This document shows, one piece after another, positions 17,588-26,806 of a stretch of DNA of 42,676 nucleotides (its first letter is position 1; each line of letters begins with the position of its first letter). The stretch spans positions 1 through 42,676 of the forward strand of contig JALHNZ010000029.1 of NCBI GenBank assembly GCA_022843265.1, read 5' to 3'. Position numbers and translations under genes: made by a program. The notes under the pieces are model-generated. The model had not been told where the DNA came from and searched no databases. It saw only the letters and a program-made list of their open reading frames with translations. Source of the stretch: Gemmatimonadaceae bacterium (GTDB lineage: Bacteria > Gemmatimonadota > Gemmatimonadetes > Gemmatimonadales > Gemmatimonadaceae).

Positions 17588-18154
17588 CTATCGATGCCAG
17601 AGTGAGCTGAGCGGCAGCAAGTATGTGAGCTGTCCGATCTCTGCCCCGGGGTTGATCTCGCCCAGGCCGGCGTTCGAGAAATGACCGAACCGCAAGCGAA
17701 GTCCCTTTCCGCTCGGTGATCGCCACGCGAACTCCGCAAACGAGTAGAACTCCATGGCGGAGCCGAGGTCGGAGTCACCGCGCGCCGTGTGCCATGACGG
17801 AGCGAAGCCGGCCGCGACTTCCCAACGCTGGCCGAGGGGGATCACGCTGGTGATGCCGAGCGAGGTGAACGTGGCCCCGCCGCCGGCGCGGCCGAACGCC
17901 GCCGTGGGGCTCAGAGTCCAGCGCGTAACCGGCGCCCGGTATTCAACAGAAACGAACGTGCGGTCCTGATCGCCCCCGTCGAGCACATTGAACACGCCCG
18001 CGCCGAACAGCAGTGATCCGGCGTTCGACGCATTGGGTTGCGCCGCAACGGAACCTGCGTGGCACGACAGCAGCGCCGCCACACACAGTCCGACAATTAG
18101 TTTGGAGTGAATCGTGTCCACCTCAGTGGAACGCAAGTTTGCACTGGAATGCAT
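17588..18154 (-). CDS. PagL-like lipid A 3-O-deacylase (acyloxyacyl hydrolase)
   Basis: About 188 residues from ATG 18154, or 177 from GTG 18121, which leaves a shorter and more standard signal peptide (KLIVGLCVAALL...SVAAQP). The mature protein alternates short amphipathic strands, as expected for a small outer-membrane barrel. The decisive motif is near the C-terminus: RLRFGHFSNAGLGEINPGAE matches the PagL active-site strand, in which His and Ser form the catalytic dyad and NPG follows. The enzyme removes the 3-O-linked acyl chain of lipid A at the outer membrane. It is divergent from an MsbA-like exporter gene, which would transport lipid A or phospholipids, so the two may share regulation. 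A related acyl-chain hydrolase specificity cannot be excluded. Confidence 0.72.
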   Translation of the reverse strand: MHSSANLRSTEVDTIHSKLIVGLCVAALLSCHAGSVAAQPNASNAGSLLFGAGVFNVLDGGDQDRTFVSVEYRAPVTRWTLSPTAAFGRAGGGATFTSLGITSVIPLGQRWEVAAGFAPSWHTARGDSDLGSAMEFYSFAEFAWRSPSGKGLRLRFGHFSNAGLGEINPGAEIGQLTYLLPLSSLWHR

Positions 18155-18209
18155 TTCAATCTCGCTCGCGGCGCTGTTGGCGCCAGTCCCACTTGATGCC
18201 GTTGACCAG

Positions 18210-20003
18210 ATGACCAGCACCGCCGCTCCGATCAGATCGCCACTGTCGCGCCTGCTCACCTTCGCTCGGCCGTATCGCGCCGATGTGGTGTGGGCCACGA
18301 CCTACTCGGTACTGAACAAGTTCTTCGATGTGCTGCCGGAGTTGCTGATCGGTGTCGCGGTCGACGTGGTGGTGAACCGGAAAGACTCGTTTCTGGCCAA
18401 GCAGGGGTTGGTCGAACCCACGCATCAACTCTACGCACTGGTCGTGCTGACCATCGTGGTCTGGATCTCCGAATCGTTTTTTGAATATCGATACGCCGTG
18501 AAGTGGCGCGGGTTGGCGCAGAATCTGCAGCATCAGTTGCGTCAGGCGGCGTACACACACATTCAGCGACTTCCGCCCAGTTATATCGAGCGTGAGCGCA
18601 GTGGACGATTAATGGCGGTGCTGAACGAAGACGTGAATCAGATCGAACGGTTTCTCAACACCGGCGCCAACGATCTCATCCAGGTGTTCTGTTCATCGCT
18701 CATGGTAGGCGCCGTGTTCTTCGTGATTACGGCCAAGCTGGCGGTGCTCGCGCTCGTGCCCATTCCACTCATTCTGTACGGTGCATTCTGGTTTCAGCGT
18801 CGACTGGCGCCGCGCTACTCGGCCGTTCGTGAGGCGGCCGGCACACTCTCCGCGCGATTGAACAACAATCTGTATGGCATGGCCACGATTCAGGCCTACA
18901 CCGCCGAAGCATTTGAGGCGGAGCATTTACGCGATGCGTCAGAGCGATTTCGAGCGAAGAACGACGACGCGATTCGATTTTCTGCCGCCATCACGCCGGT
19001 TATTCGCATGGCCATTCTGGCGGGCTTCGTGGCTACGCTGTTGTACGGCGGGCTGCTCGCGCTCCGCGGTGAAATTGGCGTAGGCAGTTACTCGGCGCTG
19101 GTGTATCTCACGCAGCGACTGCTCTGGCCGCTCACACGTCTCGCCGATATGACGGACCTTTACAATCGCGCGATGGCGTCCGTCTCGCGCGTGATGGCGC
19201 TGCTTGATGAACCGTTGCCTGCGCGTGCATCACAGCCGCTGCCGTCCGATGCCATCGCCACGCTCACCTTTGATCGTGTGCACCTGTCGTATGAGGGACG
19301 TCCCGCACTTTCGGATGTGAGCTTTACCGTGCCGGCGGGCAGCACAGTGGCGCTCGTGGGCGCAACGGGCGGCGGCAAGAGTTCGCTGCTCAAACTGCTC
19401 ATGCGCTTTCTTGACGCCGACAGTGGCCGCATTCTGCTCGACGGAACGGATATTGCGCGCTACGATCCAGCGTCGCTGCGCAAGCGCATTGGCTATGTCT
19501 CGCAGGACGCCTATCTCACCGATGGCACGATCGCGGACAACATCGCCTATGGTGATCGCGCGCCGAATCGCGATCGCGTGCTCGACGCCGCGCGCGCCGC
19601 AGAAGTGCACGCATTCGTCGCGGATCTACCCGATGGGTACGACAGTGTGGTTGGCGAACGTGGCACCAGTCTGTCAGGAGGCCAACGGCAGCGCATTGCA
19701 CTGGCGCGTGCGTTCTATCGCGATCCGTCCATTCTGGTGCTGGATGAAGCCACGAGCGCCGTTGACAACGAAACCGAAGCCTCGATCCAGCGGTCGTTGG
19801 CGTTGGCCTCCCGTGGACGCACAACACTCGTGGTGGCGCATCGCCTTTCAACCGTGCGACACGCTGACATGATTCATGTGATGGAGTTCGGTCGCGTGGT
19901 TGAAAGCGGCACGCACGACGCGCTGGTTGCCGCGGGCGGTGTGTACGCCTCGCTATGGCGTTTGCAGACGGGTGAACTCCAGGCGGTTGATGCGGGGAGG
20001 TAG
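18210..20003 (+). CDS. ABC exporter, fused membrane and ATPase domains (MsbA-like)
   Basis: About 597 residues from ATG 18210, the usual size for a half-transporter that works as a dimer. The membrane domain (about 15-320) has six predicted segments. The ATPase domain shows Walker A GATGGGKSS (384-392), signature LSGGQ (488-492), Walker B ILVLDEATSAVD (from 508) and the H-loop VVAHRLSTVRHAD with H544. The family exports lipids, drugs or peptides. An MsbA-like lipid role is suggested only by the divergent PagL-like neighbour. The frame is open back to 18114, overlapping that neighbour, but the first 32 residues of the extension do not resemble the family. Confidence 0.92.
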   Translation: MTSTAAPIRSPLSRLLTFARPYRADVVWATTYSVLNKFFDVLPELLIGVAVDVVVNRKDSFLAKQGLVEPTHQLYALVVLTIVVWISESFFEYRYAVKWRGLAQNLQHQLRQAAYTHIQRLPPSYIERERSGRLMAVLNEDVNQIERFLNTGANDLIQVFCSSLMVGAVFFVITAKLAVLALVPIPLILYGAFWFQRRLAPRYSAVREAAGTLSARLNNNLYGMATIQAYTAEAFEAEHLRDASERFRAKNDDAIRFSAAITPVIRMAILAGFVATLLYGGLLALRGEIGVGSYSALVYLTQRLLWPLTRLADMTDLYNRAMASVSRVMALLDEPLPARASQPLPSDAIATLTFDRVHLSYEGRPALSDVSFTVPAGSTVALVGATGGGKSSLLKLLMRFLDADSGRILLDGTDIARYDPASLRKRIGYVSQDAYLTDGTIADNIAYGDRAPNRDRVLDAARAAEVHAFVADLPDGYDSVVGERGTSLSGGQRQRIALARAFYRDPSILVLDEATSAVDNETEASIQRSLALASRGRTTLVVAHRLSTVRHADMIHVMEFGRVVESGTHDALVAAGGVYASLWRLQTGELQAVDAGR

Positions 20004-20057
20004 TCGCGGCGGCGTTGTCTCAGGGGCAGGTGGAGGGCACGGGAAGGCGCGAGTCTG

Positions 20058-22373
20058 TCAGAACTCCCAGTTGAGCCCGATGGTGGGGAGCAGGCCAATA
20101 CCATCCCCCTGCTCCACCGCACGCAGTCTGGGATTCCACTGCGGCGCTGACTGGTTCGCACGCGCGGTCACGTTCTGCAGATCAAGAAAGGCAATGAACT
20201 GATTGCCGCGCAGCAGGAAACGCCGGTCCACACGCACATCGGCAGCAAAGAACGCACTGAGTCGTTCCTGATTGAATCGCGTGAAGTCCAGCGAGCCCGC
20301 ACGTTCGCCGTTGAGAATGAATGGCGTCAGCGGCAGTCCCGATGCACCGCGTACTCGCGTGGCAAACTCCCATCGCGCATTGGGGCGCCAGCCGAGCACG
20401 GCGTTGGCAATCACCGGCGTATCAAAGGAGCCTCGACGACTCGTACCATCAAGACCGGTGAATCGTGTGCGATTCACGCTCGCGCTGAGCTGACCGTAAA
20501 ACGGCGTAAGGCCGAGCTTCTTCTGCAGAAACACCTCGGCGCCGTACGACTCACCCGTTCCCGTTGAGGTGAGCGGTTCAAGACCGAACGGAATGTCCGA
20601 CGTGGCGTCGTCGAAACCGCTCGGACTCAGCACTGCTTGCGGCCGGAACGGGCGCGTTGGATAGGCGCTGTACTGTTTTCCGTACACTTCGAACTGCAGC
20701 TTGAACTCCTCACCGATCAGGCGCGTAACACCAAGGACGGCATGATCGGCGCGAAACGGCTTGAGCGTTTCCGCATTCGCGGGCGCTCCAACCAGCCAGA
20801 TAAAACTTGGTGCCTGCCAGTAGCGACCGCCCGCCACCGTGAACGTGGTCGTCTCCGTTGCCCGGAAAGATGCCGACGCGCGCGGTGCAATCCGCACGGC
20901 ATTATTCAGAAATCCATACCAATCACCACGCACGCCCAACGACAGTCGCACGCGCGGCGCGGCTTGCCAGGTGGCTTGCGCGTACGTTCCGTTGCGCAGC
21001 GCGGTGAAGCTCGTGTCAATGCGCAGCGCCTGCGGGTCGCCGTTCTGATCCTGTCGCGCGAATCCCGCTAGCGTCGCATCGTATTGCAGCTGACTGGCGT
21101 ACTTCAAAATTGTGCCGGCTTCTACTTCAAGCGTTCGCGTGGGCGTGAATGACACATCGGTACGCAGCGATGTCTCGCCTTCGGTACTCCGGCTCTCGAA
21201 GATCGGAACCAGCAAACTGTCTCGCTGCGCGGTCACAAACCGGGTCCAGGTTCGGCCGAGCGTGGTGGTGACCACGCCGTTCGACAACAGTCGCTTCCAG
21301 GTGAGACCGCTAAAATACTGATCCTGGGCCGGCGCCAGCACCTGCGCGTTGGAGACGCGATCTTCCGCGCTGTCGTTGTTGAACGTGACCGTGCCGCGCG
21401 CACCGATCACTAGCGCGCTCACCGCATCGCGCGTGGTTGGACGCCACACGGCTTTGGCCGTGGCATCGGTGTATGCCGGTATGAAGCTGAGGCCGATTGC
21501 CTTGAACAGGAGATCCAGATAACTCTGCCGCACGTTCACGAAGAACGACGCATTGTTGCCGATCGGCCCTTCCAGTACGGCGCCAACTTGCGTGGCGGCC
21601 ACGTTGACTTCGCCCGCAATGCGTTCCCGATTGCCTTCGCGGAGTGTGAGCGATGTGGCAGACGACGCGCGATCACCAAAACGCGCGCCAAAACCGCCCG
21701 CGCTCAGTGTGACATTCTCGATGAAGCGAATGTTGATGAGCGAAATCGGTCCACCCGTTGACCCCTGCGAACCGAAGTGATTGATGTTCGGCACTTCGAT
21801 GTTGTCTACAACGAACAGGTTTTCAAACGGCGCGCCACCGCGAATCACCAGATCGTTTCGCGCGCCGCTGGTGACACCAACGCCCGGTGCAACGGACACG
21901 GCGCGCAGCACGTCTTCCTGTGCACCAGGTTGACGGCGCACTTCTTCGGCGCTGTACGTCTGCGCGGAAACGGGGGTCAGCACCGGGAGTTGCGGTGGAA
22001 ACGCTTCGGGGCGCACCGTGACCGACTGCAGCTGTGTGCTTACAGGACGCAACACCACGAGCACTTCGGCGGGTTTGGCCGGTGATACCGCGATGTCGCC
22101 TCGCGTGACGGGTGCGAAGCCCAGAGCGCGGATTTCGAGGGTGGCGATGCCGGTGCTCACTCCGCGCAGCGTGAATCGCCCCTGATCATCCGTTGCCGTG
22201 GTCACGTCCTGCCCGCGCACACGAATGTTCGCGTTGGGGATCGGTGCTTCCGTTACGGCGGTCACCACACGGCCCACGATGGTGCCGGTCGGCGGCGTAG
22301 GCTGTTGCGCGAACAACTGCGGAGCGACAAGCGAAAAAAACGCCGCGCAAACGACTTGAGCAATGGAACGCAT
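20058..22373 (-). CDS. TonB-dependent receptor with carboxypeptidase-regulatory-like N-domain
   Basis: 771 residues. Signal peptide (MRSIAQVVCAAFFSLVAPQL, cleaved near FAQQ), then a carboxypeptidase-regulatory-like beta-sandwich (about 28-110: GTIVGRVVTAVTEAPIPNAN, TDDQGRFTLRGV), a plug domain (about 125-240, VAPGVGVTSGARNDLVIRGG) and a 22-strand-type barrel to the end. The last residues, GLNWEF, carry the aromatic C-terminus recognised by the outer-membrane insertion machinery. Such receptors import siderophores, vitamins or glycans using TonB energy. No neighbouring uptake gene identifies the substrate. It converges on the ABC exporter gene, leaving a 54-base gap. Confidence 0.92.
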   Translation of the reverse strand: MRSIAQVVCAAFFSLVAPQLFAQQPTPPTGTIVGRVVTAVTEAPIPNANIRVRGQDVTTATDDQGRFTLRGVSTGIATLEIRALGFAPVTRGDIAVSPAKPAEVLVVLRPVSTQLQSVTVRPEAFPPQLPVLTPVSAQTYSAEEVRRQPGAQEDVLRAVSVAPGVGVTSGARNDLVIRGGAPFENLFVVDNIEVPNINHFGSQGSTGGPISLINIRFIENVTLSAGGFGARFGDRASSATSLTLREGNRERIAGEVNVAATQVGAVLEGPIGNNASFFVNVRQSYLDLLFKAIGLSFIPAYTDATAKAVWRPTTRDAVSALVIGARGTVTFNNDSAEDRVSNAQVLAPAQDQYFSGLTWKRLLSNGVVTTTLGRTWTRFVTAQRDSLLVPIFESRSTEGETSLRTDVSFTPTRTLEVEAGTILKYASQLQYDATLAGFARQDQNGDPQALRIDTSFTALRNGTYAQATWQAAPRVRLSLGVRGDWYGFLNNAVRIAPRASASFRATETTTFTVAGGRYWQAPSFIWLVGAPANAETLKPFRADHAVLGVTRLIGEEFKLQFEVYGKQYSAYPTRPFRPQAVLSPSGFDDATSDIPFGLEPLTSTGTGESYGAEVFLQKKLGLTPFYGQLSASVNRTRFTGLDGTSRRGSFDTPVIANAVLGWRPNARWEFATRVRGASGLPLTPFILNGERAGSLDFTRFNQERLSAFFAADVRVDRRFLLRGNQFIAFLDLQNVTARANQSAPQWNPRLRAVEQGDGIGLLPTIGLNWEF

Positions 22374-22467
22374 TGTGTGGCGAAAAGTGAGGGGAACGGG
22401 CGTCTCAGCTCAACGCCACCAGCGCAGCGAGTGTTTCTTGCACGCGTCCGGCTGTTCACCCCAAAGA

Positions 22468-23658
22468 CTACACCGGCGCGAGCCTCAGGCCCACCGATCT
22501 GAAACGGCGCAGCAGCGGACCATGCGTGAGCCGGGGGCGCGGACGCCGCGTTTCTCCGCAGCGAAGCACGCGCGCCGCGATCTGCGCCGACGCATGCGGG
22601 CGAGCCATCTCCACGGCGGCGGAGACCGCGGCGGCGTGGAGCGTTGTGGCCTCGCTCCCCTGCAACCACGTGCGCAGCCCCTCCACAACCTTGGGCGCGT
22701 CAGGCGCCCAAACACCGGCTCCGGACTGTGTGACATACTCCACGTTCCCTGATTCCTGCCCTGGAATCGCGCCCGTGAGTATCAGGGGGCAGGCCGCCGC
22801 GAACGCCTCGGCAATTGTGCCGGGACCGGCCTTCGTCACAATGGCGTGTGCGGCGCGCATCATCTCATTGAGATTCTGCACGAACTCGTACACATGCACC
22901 GTACCAAACCACTCGCGCTCCTTGAGGCGTTTGGCCAACGCACTGTTTCGTCCACACACCACGGCGATGTCACAGGGGAGCCTCGCTTCATCAATGGCGA
23001 TGGCGTTGCGTTCCAGCGGACCAACACCATCGCCACCGCCCACGAGCAACACCGTCGGGCGTAATGTGCTCCATCCGAGTCGCTCCGGCAGCCACGCATC
23101 GTGCGGCGTGCGTTCGCACCCGGGTGGCAGCGGCAGTCCAAGTTCCTCAACGATAGACGGCGCCAGTCCGCACTCAATCGCTCGTGCACGCGCCACCGCC
23201 GTGGGTGCGATGAGCAAGTCCGCGCGGCGGTTGTACCATGACACATGACCGCTCACGAGATCGGTGACCACCACCACGAGTGGCGTGTTCGGAAATACGC
23301 GTCGCAGCGGTGTGGTCAACAACGGGTGTGTCGACACAATGACGTCTGGATTGATCTCGTTGCGAATGCCGCGAAATGTCGCGCGCAATGCCGGCCATGC
23401 GAGTGTCTGCAGCGTGTGCGTGCACGACGAGCTGTTCGTGAGCGCAAACCCACTGCGCCACAACCAGGACGCATTGTCAACCACGCGGGGATACGCGGCC
23501 GACAATCGATCAAACGGCCAGCGATCACTCATCGCGTACGGATCCACCATCGTCACCTCTACCGCCGCCGAGTGACGCTGTAGTGCTTCGCGAATAGCAT
23601 TGGCGGCCGCGCGATGCCCACCGCCGGTATCCGCGAAGGCGATCAGTACTTTGGTCAT
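22468..23658 (-). CDS. GT28-family glycosyltransferase (MGDG synthase / UgtP type)
   Basis: 396 residues. The N-terminal half begins KVLIAFADTGGGHRAAANAI, the characteristic opening of monogalactosyl/glucosyl-diacylglycerol synthases, and contains DVIVSTHPLLTTPLRR. The C-terminal half has the GT-B nucleotide-sugar site, VLLVGGGDGVGPL, followed by VTKAGPGTIAEAFAAACPLI and PGQESGNVEYV. These enzymes add a sugar from a UDP-sugar to diacylglycerol in the inner membrane leaflet, giving glycolipids. The C-terminal ~30 residues are basic and may attach to membrane. Its ATG overlaps the stop of the upstream phosphodiesterase-family gene by four bases (ATGA), so they form one operon. Donor and acceptor are not readable from sequence. 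Confidence 0.88.
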   Translation of the reverse strand: MTKVLIAFADTGGGHRAAANAIREALQRHSAAVEVTMVDPYAMSDRWPFDRLSAAYPRVVDNASWLWRSGFALTNSSSCTHTLQTLAWPALRATFRGIRNEINPDVIVSTHPLLTTPLRRVFPNTPLVVVVTDLVSGHVSWYNRRADLLIAPTAVARARAIECGLAPSIVEELGLPLPPGCERTPHDAWLPERLGWSTLRPTVLLVGGGDGVGPLERNAIAIDEARLPCDIAVVCGRNSALAKRLKEREWFGTVHVYEFVQNLNEMMRAAHAIVTKAGPGTIAEAFAAACPLILTGAIPGQESGNVEYVTQSGAGVWAPDAPKVVEGLRTWLQGSEATTLHAAAVSAAVEMARPHASAQIAARVLRCGETRRPRPRLTHGPLLRRFRSVGLRLAPV

Positions 23659-24575
23659 GCGACGTATTCCCGCAGAAGTTGAAGTTCAGGCGTGTCAGCA
23701 CGCACATCGGTACGCCGGGCCGCCGTTGGCGCGGCAAATGCCGCCGTGATTGGCTCGCCGGCCCATTGCGCAGGCACCGGCAGACCAAGCGCCCACAGCA
23801 CCGTGGGCGGTGCATCAAGAAGCGTGTGCGTATTCGGCAGTTCTTGTGGATGCACACCCGGACCGCTGAGCAACAACGGAATCGTGCAGTCGAGCGGATG
23901 TGCGCTATCGTGTGCGTTGGGCAACCGACCACCACCGCCGTGATCAGCGAGCGCCAGCAACAACGTCTCCGTGCGAGCATCGGCCATGAGCTCACGCGTG
24001 GTACCGAGGGCGGCATCCATGCGCGCCACCGCGTCCAGATACGGCTCGGACATCCAGCCGTGCGTGTGTCCGATGGCATCGCAGTCTGGCCAGTGCATCA
24101 CAATCAGACCGTCCGTCTGTGTGCGCAGAGCGGGCATCGCGGCGCGCAGGAGCTCGCGCACGTTCGCGGGTGCAAAGTGCGCCTGCTGCATGCCGAGCTC
24201 TCGCACAATCCGGCGCGCCAGTGGTCGCAGTGGCCACGGGACCTGCCGAACGACGCCGGTACTTGGCAGCCCGTGCAATGCCACCTCACGAGGCATGGGA
24301 CGCAGCCGTGCGAGGTATTTCGGCACGCCGAAACGATCGCTCACAATGCCGTGATCGTTCGGCGCCACGCCGGAGAACAGCGAGGTCATCGCCGCCGCCG
24401 TCACACTCGGAAGCACTGTCGTGGCGTCGAGTGTATAGGCGCTCTCCTGTCGGAGCGCCGAGAGATGCGGATACCGCGGACTCCCGATCAGGTCCGCACG
24501 CAAACCATCAAGTACCAGCAGGACCACCCGACGAACCCGCCGTGCGTCTTCGCACCATCGCTTGTCAGCTGACAT
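23655..24575 (-). CDS. Alkaline-phosphatase-superfamily phosphodiesterase-like protein
   Basis: 306 residues matching type I phosphodiesterase/nucleotide pyrophosphatase proteins. The metal-binding LLVLDGLRADL (D23) is followed by the nucleophile region LPSVTAAAMTSLFSG (T59 likely), then VMHWPDCDAIGHTHGW (second-metal Asp/His) and ALADHGGGGRLP (Asp-His). There is no signal peptide, so it is probably cytoplasmic. It opens an operon with the glycosyltransferase, overlapping by ATGA. GAGGTG lies close upstream of the ATG. The context suggests it hydrolyses a phosphate ester in lipid or nucleotide-sugar metabolism; this is inference. The substrate is unknown. Confidence 0.88.
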   Translation of the reverse strand: MSADKRWCEDARRVRRVVLLVLDGLRADLIGSPRYPHLSALRQESAYTLDATTVLPSVTAAAMTSLFSGVAPNDHGIVSDRFGVPKYLARLRPMPREVALHGLPSTGVVRQVPWPLRPLARRIVRELGMQQAHFAPANVRELLRAAMPALRTQTDGLIVMHWPDCDAIGHTHGWMSEPYLDAVARMDAALGTTRELMADARTETLLLALADHGGGGRLPNAHDSAHPLDCTIPLLLSGPGVHPQELPNTHTLLDAPPTVLWALGLPVPAQWAGEPITAAFAAPTAARRTDVRADTPELQLLREYVA

Positions 24576-24708
24576 CGCACCTCACGCGTGATGTACGCGT
24601 GAACATCGCACCACGTGCGTTGTGAGCCGGTGACAAACACGTCGCGGTTGCGTCACACGAAAAGGTGGCGAGCGTCCGGATCAATGTGTGAGACGGTGCG
24701 CTACAAAC

Positions 24709-24745
24709 ACGAATCGCCGGCCCCGCAACGGGACCGGCGATTCGT
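24709..24745 (-). terminator. Probable terminator hairpin of the LVIVD gene
   Basis: Inverted repeat with 12-bp arms, 24709-24720 and 24734-24745, loop of 13 bases that itself has a short GGG/CCC pairing. On the minus strand it is followed by TGTTTGT, a weak T tract. It lies 17 bases beyond the stop of the LVIVD gene. The rest of the 187-base gap up to the phosphodiesterase-family gene shows nothing I can name. Confidence 0.6.
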
Positions 24746-24762
24746 ACACGTGCGTACGCGAA

Positions 24763-26763
24763 CTATCGCGTTGCTGACGCCAGGTCGCGCACCGCAGCGG
24801 CGAGCATCCGAACTTTGGCCGCATCGCGCGCTCGGCCAGCATCACCGTCCAGCTGCGAAGCGAGCTGCGTGAGTGCGTCGCGACGCGCCGCGCCCATGGC
24901 ACGCTCGGCGGCACTGAGCGAGGTCCGCACGGCATTGATGCGTGACGACTCCAGCCCGTTTGAACGCTGCAGCTGATCTACGTACGCCAGCGCCAACGGG
25001 AATGACGGCGGCCACACGTACTTGGGCTGACCCTGCGGGTTCAGATACTCAAGTCGGACAGTCTTCGACGCATCAATCTCGTTCTGCGTCAGATGCGCAC
25101 TTGGCGCGAGCTCGAAAATGTCGAGACCACGCGCGATCTCAGAACTCACCAGCAGTCCGTTGTACCAGTACACCGACCACGTGCCACCCGTCTCCATCTT
25201 GGACGCGTCGATCGGGCCACGATCCTGATACGCAATTTCTACCGGATTCTTGATGTCGGTGAAATCAAAGATCGAGATGCCGCCCTGATACCACGACTGC
25301 ACCATGATGTCGCGGCCCGGCACCGGAATCATTGAACCGTTGTGTGCGACACAGTTTTCGGTGGCCGTCTGTGCAGCGGGCAGCTTGTAGTAGCTCTGGA
25401 ACTTGAGTGCACCGTTCTCGATCGTGAAGAGCGCGTTGGCACCCCACTCCCTGGGATCGCTTTCACGGCACTTGGGCGCTGTACCACCGCCCCACTCGTC
25501 CGTGAACAACACCTTGGTCGCGTCATTGTTGAACGTGGCGGAGTGCCAGTAGGCAAAGTTCGAATCAGAAACGGCGGTAATGCGCTTGGGATTGGCCGGA
25601 TCCTTGATGTCGAGCAGCAAGCCGTAGCCTTCGCACGCGCCGCCGGCGATTCCCTGCTCCGGATACAGCGTGATGTCATGGCACTGGTTGGGCCCCGGGG
25701 CCGGTCCGTCACCACCGGCCGCCGGTCCCACCATCTGGGCAATCATGGCGGGTAGCGATTCGCGAAGCTTCGCGCTGTCCGCAGCCGTTGCCGCGCCTGT
25801 GCCACCACGCGAGCGCACCACATTGGCCAACTGCGCCGCCGCAAATGCATCGGGCAGTACCATCGTTTCGCCCTGAACCTCAACAATGAATGCACCACGT
25901 GCACGGGCGCGATCGATCTCAGCCTTGTCATCCGGCGCCAGTCCATGTGACTTCGGAGCAACCAGGCCTTCGAAAATGCGCGGTGAGTTCACGATCGCGG
26001 CTTGCGTGGGATTCGCGAGCGGCACCTTGATCACTTCAATGCGGAAGAGTGCCGACTTGGGGTCAGCACTCGGCGGCGCGCCGGAGCAGCCGTCGAGTTC
26101 CGTGCTGGGGCGGACGGGCGCCGAGCCGGAGACGTACACGTACACGTTCTGCGCGTCCTTCGGATCCACGAGCACAGAGTGCGTGTGTGAACCTCGGCAG
26201 GTTTGCACGTTCGTGATGTATTTGGGATTGCGAACGTCGCTGATGTCAAAAATGCGAATGCCGCGCAAGCGATCCTTGCTTGAAGCGGCGGTCACCCCTT
26301 GTTCGCCGCAGTCCAGACGCCCTTCGAGTCCTTCACCCGACACAAACAAAAGGTTCTTATAGACCGACACATCACTCTGCGACGCGGGACACACGAGCTC
26401 TTTGACGATCACGGGCCGAGACGGAGTGGAGATGTCCCATACCTGGAAGCCGGCAAAGTTTCCCTGAAACACATAATCGCCGCGGAAAGCGAGATCGGAA
26501 TTCCACTTGCCAAGGAACGCCTGCGGTGGCTGCGTAAACGACACGCGCTTCATGTTCCACATGGCTTCGCCGGCATCGAACAGTCCGGCCTTGAGTCCTA
26601 CGCGCGGGTCAGGCGTGGGTGCCCCCGACGCCATGCGCGGGCTGGGAGCAGTACTGGTAGACGTTGCCGGCGCGCACGCCGCAAAGACGGCGAGCACGGC
26701 GACTGCACTCGCGGCAGCGCGCGGTGCACCTAAAACACGCGAAGAAAGCATCTCAAAGGCCAT
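24763..26763 (-). CDS. LVIVD-repeat lipoprotein
   Basis: About 666 residues from ATG 26763. The N-terminus is a lipoprotein signal ending in FAACAPA. The body contains repeated propeller-like phrases of the LVIVD type: FAGFQVWDISTPSRPVIVKE, GIRIFDISDVRNPKYITNV, LLLDIKDPANPKRITAV, ISIFDFTDIKNPVEIAYQD and GLDIFELAP. Conserved cysteines and histidines occur around CRGSHTHSVLV, QCHDITLYPE and CVAHNGSMIP. The last ~100 residues are helical and charged. The family is predicted to be extracellular and its function is unknown. The next gene upstream, a DUF305 lipoprotein, ends 43 bases before, so both are probably one transcript. ATG 26751 (five codons in) is an alternative start. The frame is open upstream to 26940, but that part overlaps the DUF305 gene. 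Confidence 0.85.
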   Translation of the reverse strand: MAFEMLSSRVLGAPRAAASAVAVLAVFAACAPATSTSTAPSPRMASGAPTPDPRVGLKAGLFDAGEAMWNMKRVSFTQPPQAFLGKWNSDLAFRGDYVFQGNFAGFQVWDISTPSRPVIVKELVCPASQSDVSVYKNLLFVSGEGLEGRLDCGEQGVTAASSKDRLRGIRIFDISDVRNPKYITNVQTCRGSHTHSVLVDPKDAQNVYVYVSGSAPVRPSTELDGCSGAPPSADPKSALFRIEVIKVPLANPTQAAIVNSPRIFEGLVAPKSHGLAPDDKAEIDRARARGAFIVEVQGETMVLPDAFAAAQLANVVRSRGGTGAATAADSAKLRESLPAMIAQMVGPAAGGDGPAPGPNQCHDITLYPEQGIAGGACEGYGLLLDIKDPANPKRITAVSDSNFAYWHSATFNNDATKVLFTDEWGGGTAPKCRESDPREWGANALFTIENGALKFQSYYKLPAAQTATENCVAHNGSMIPVPGRDIMVQSWYQGGISIFDFTDIKNPVEIAYQDRGPIDASKMETGGTWSVYWYNGLLVSSEIARGLDIFELAPSAHLTQNEIDASKTVRLEYLNPQGQPKYVWPPSFPLALAYVDQLQRSNGLESSRINAVRTSLSAAERAMGAARRDALTQLASQLDGDAGRARDAAKVRMLAAAVRDLASATR

Positions 26764-26806
26764 TTCAGAATCCGTGTGGAAAGCGGAGTACGTGGTGCGC
26801 GACGAA

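Noticed and set aside
18114-18209. Extended N-terminus of the ABC exporter
   Set aside because: The extra 32 residues do not resemble the family and overlap the divergent PagL-like gene. The ATG at 18210 gives the usual length.
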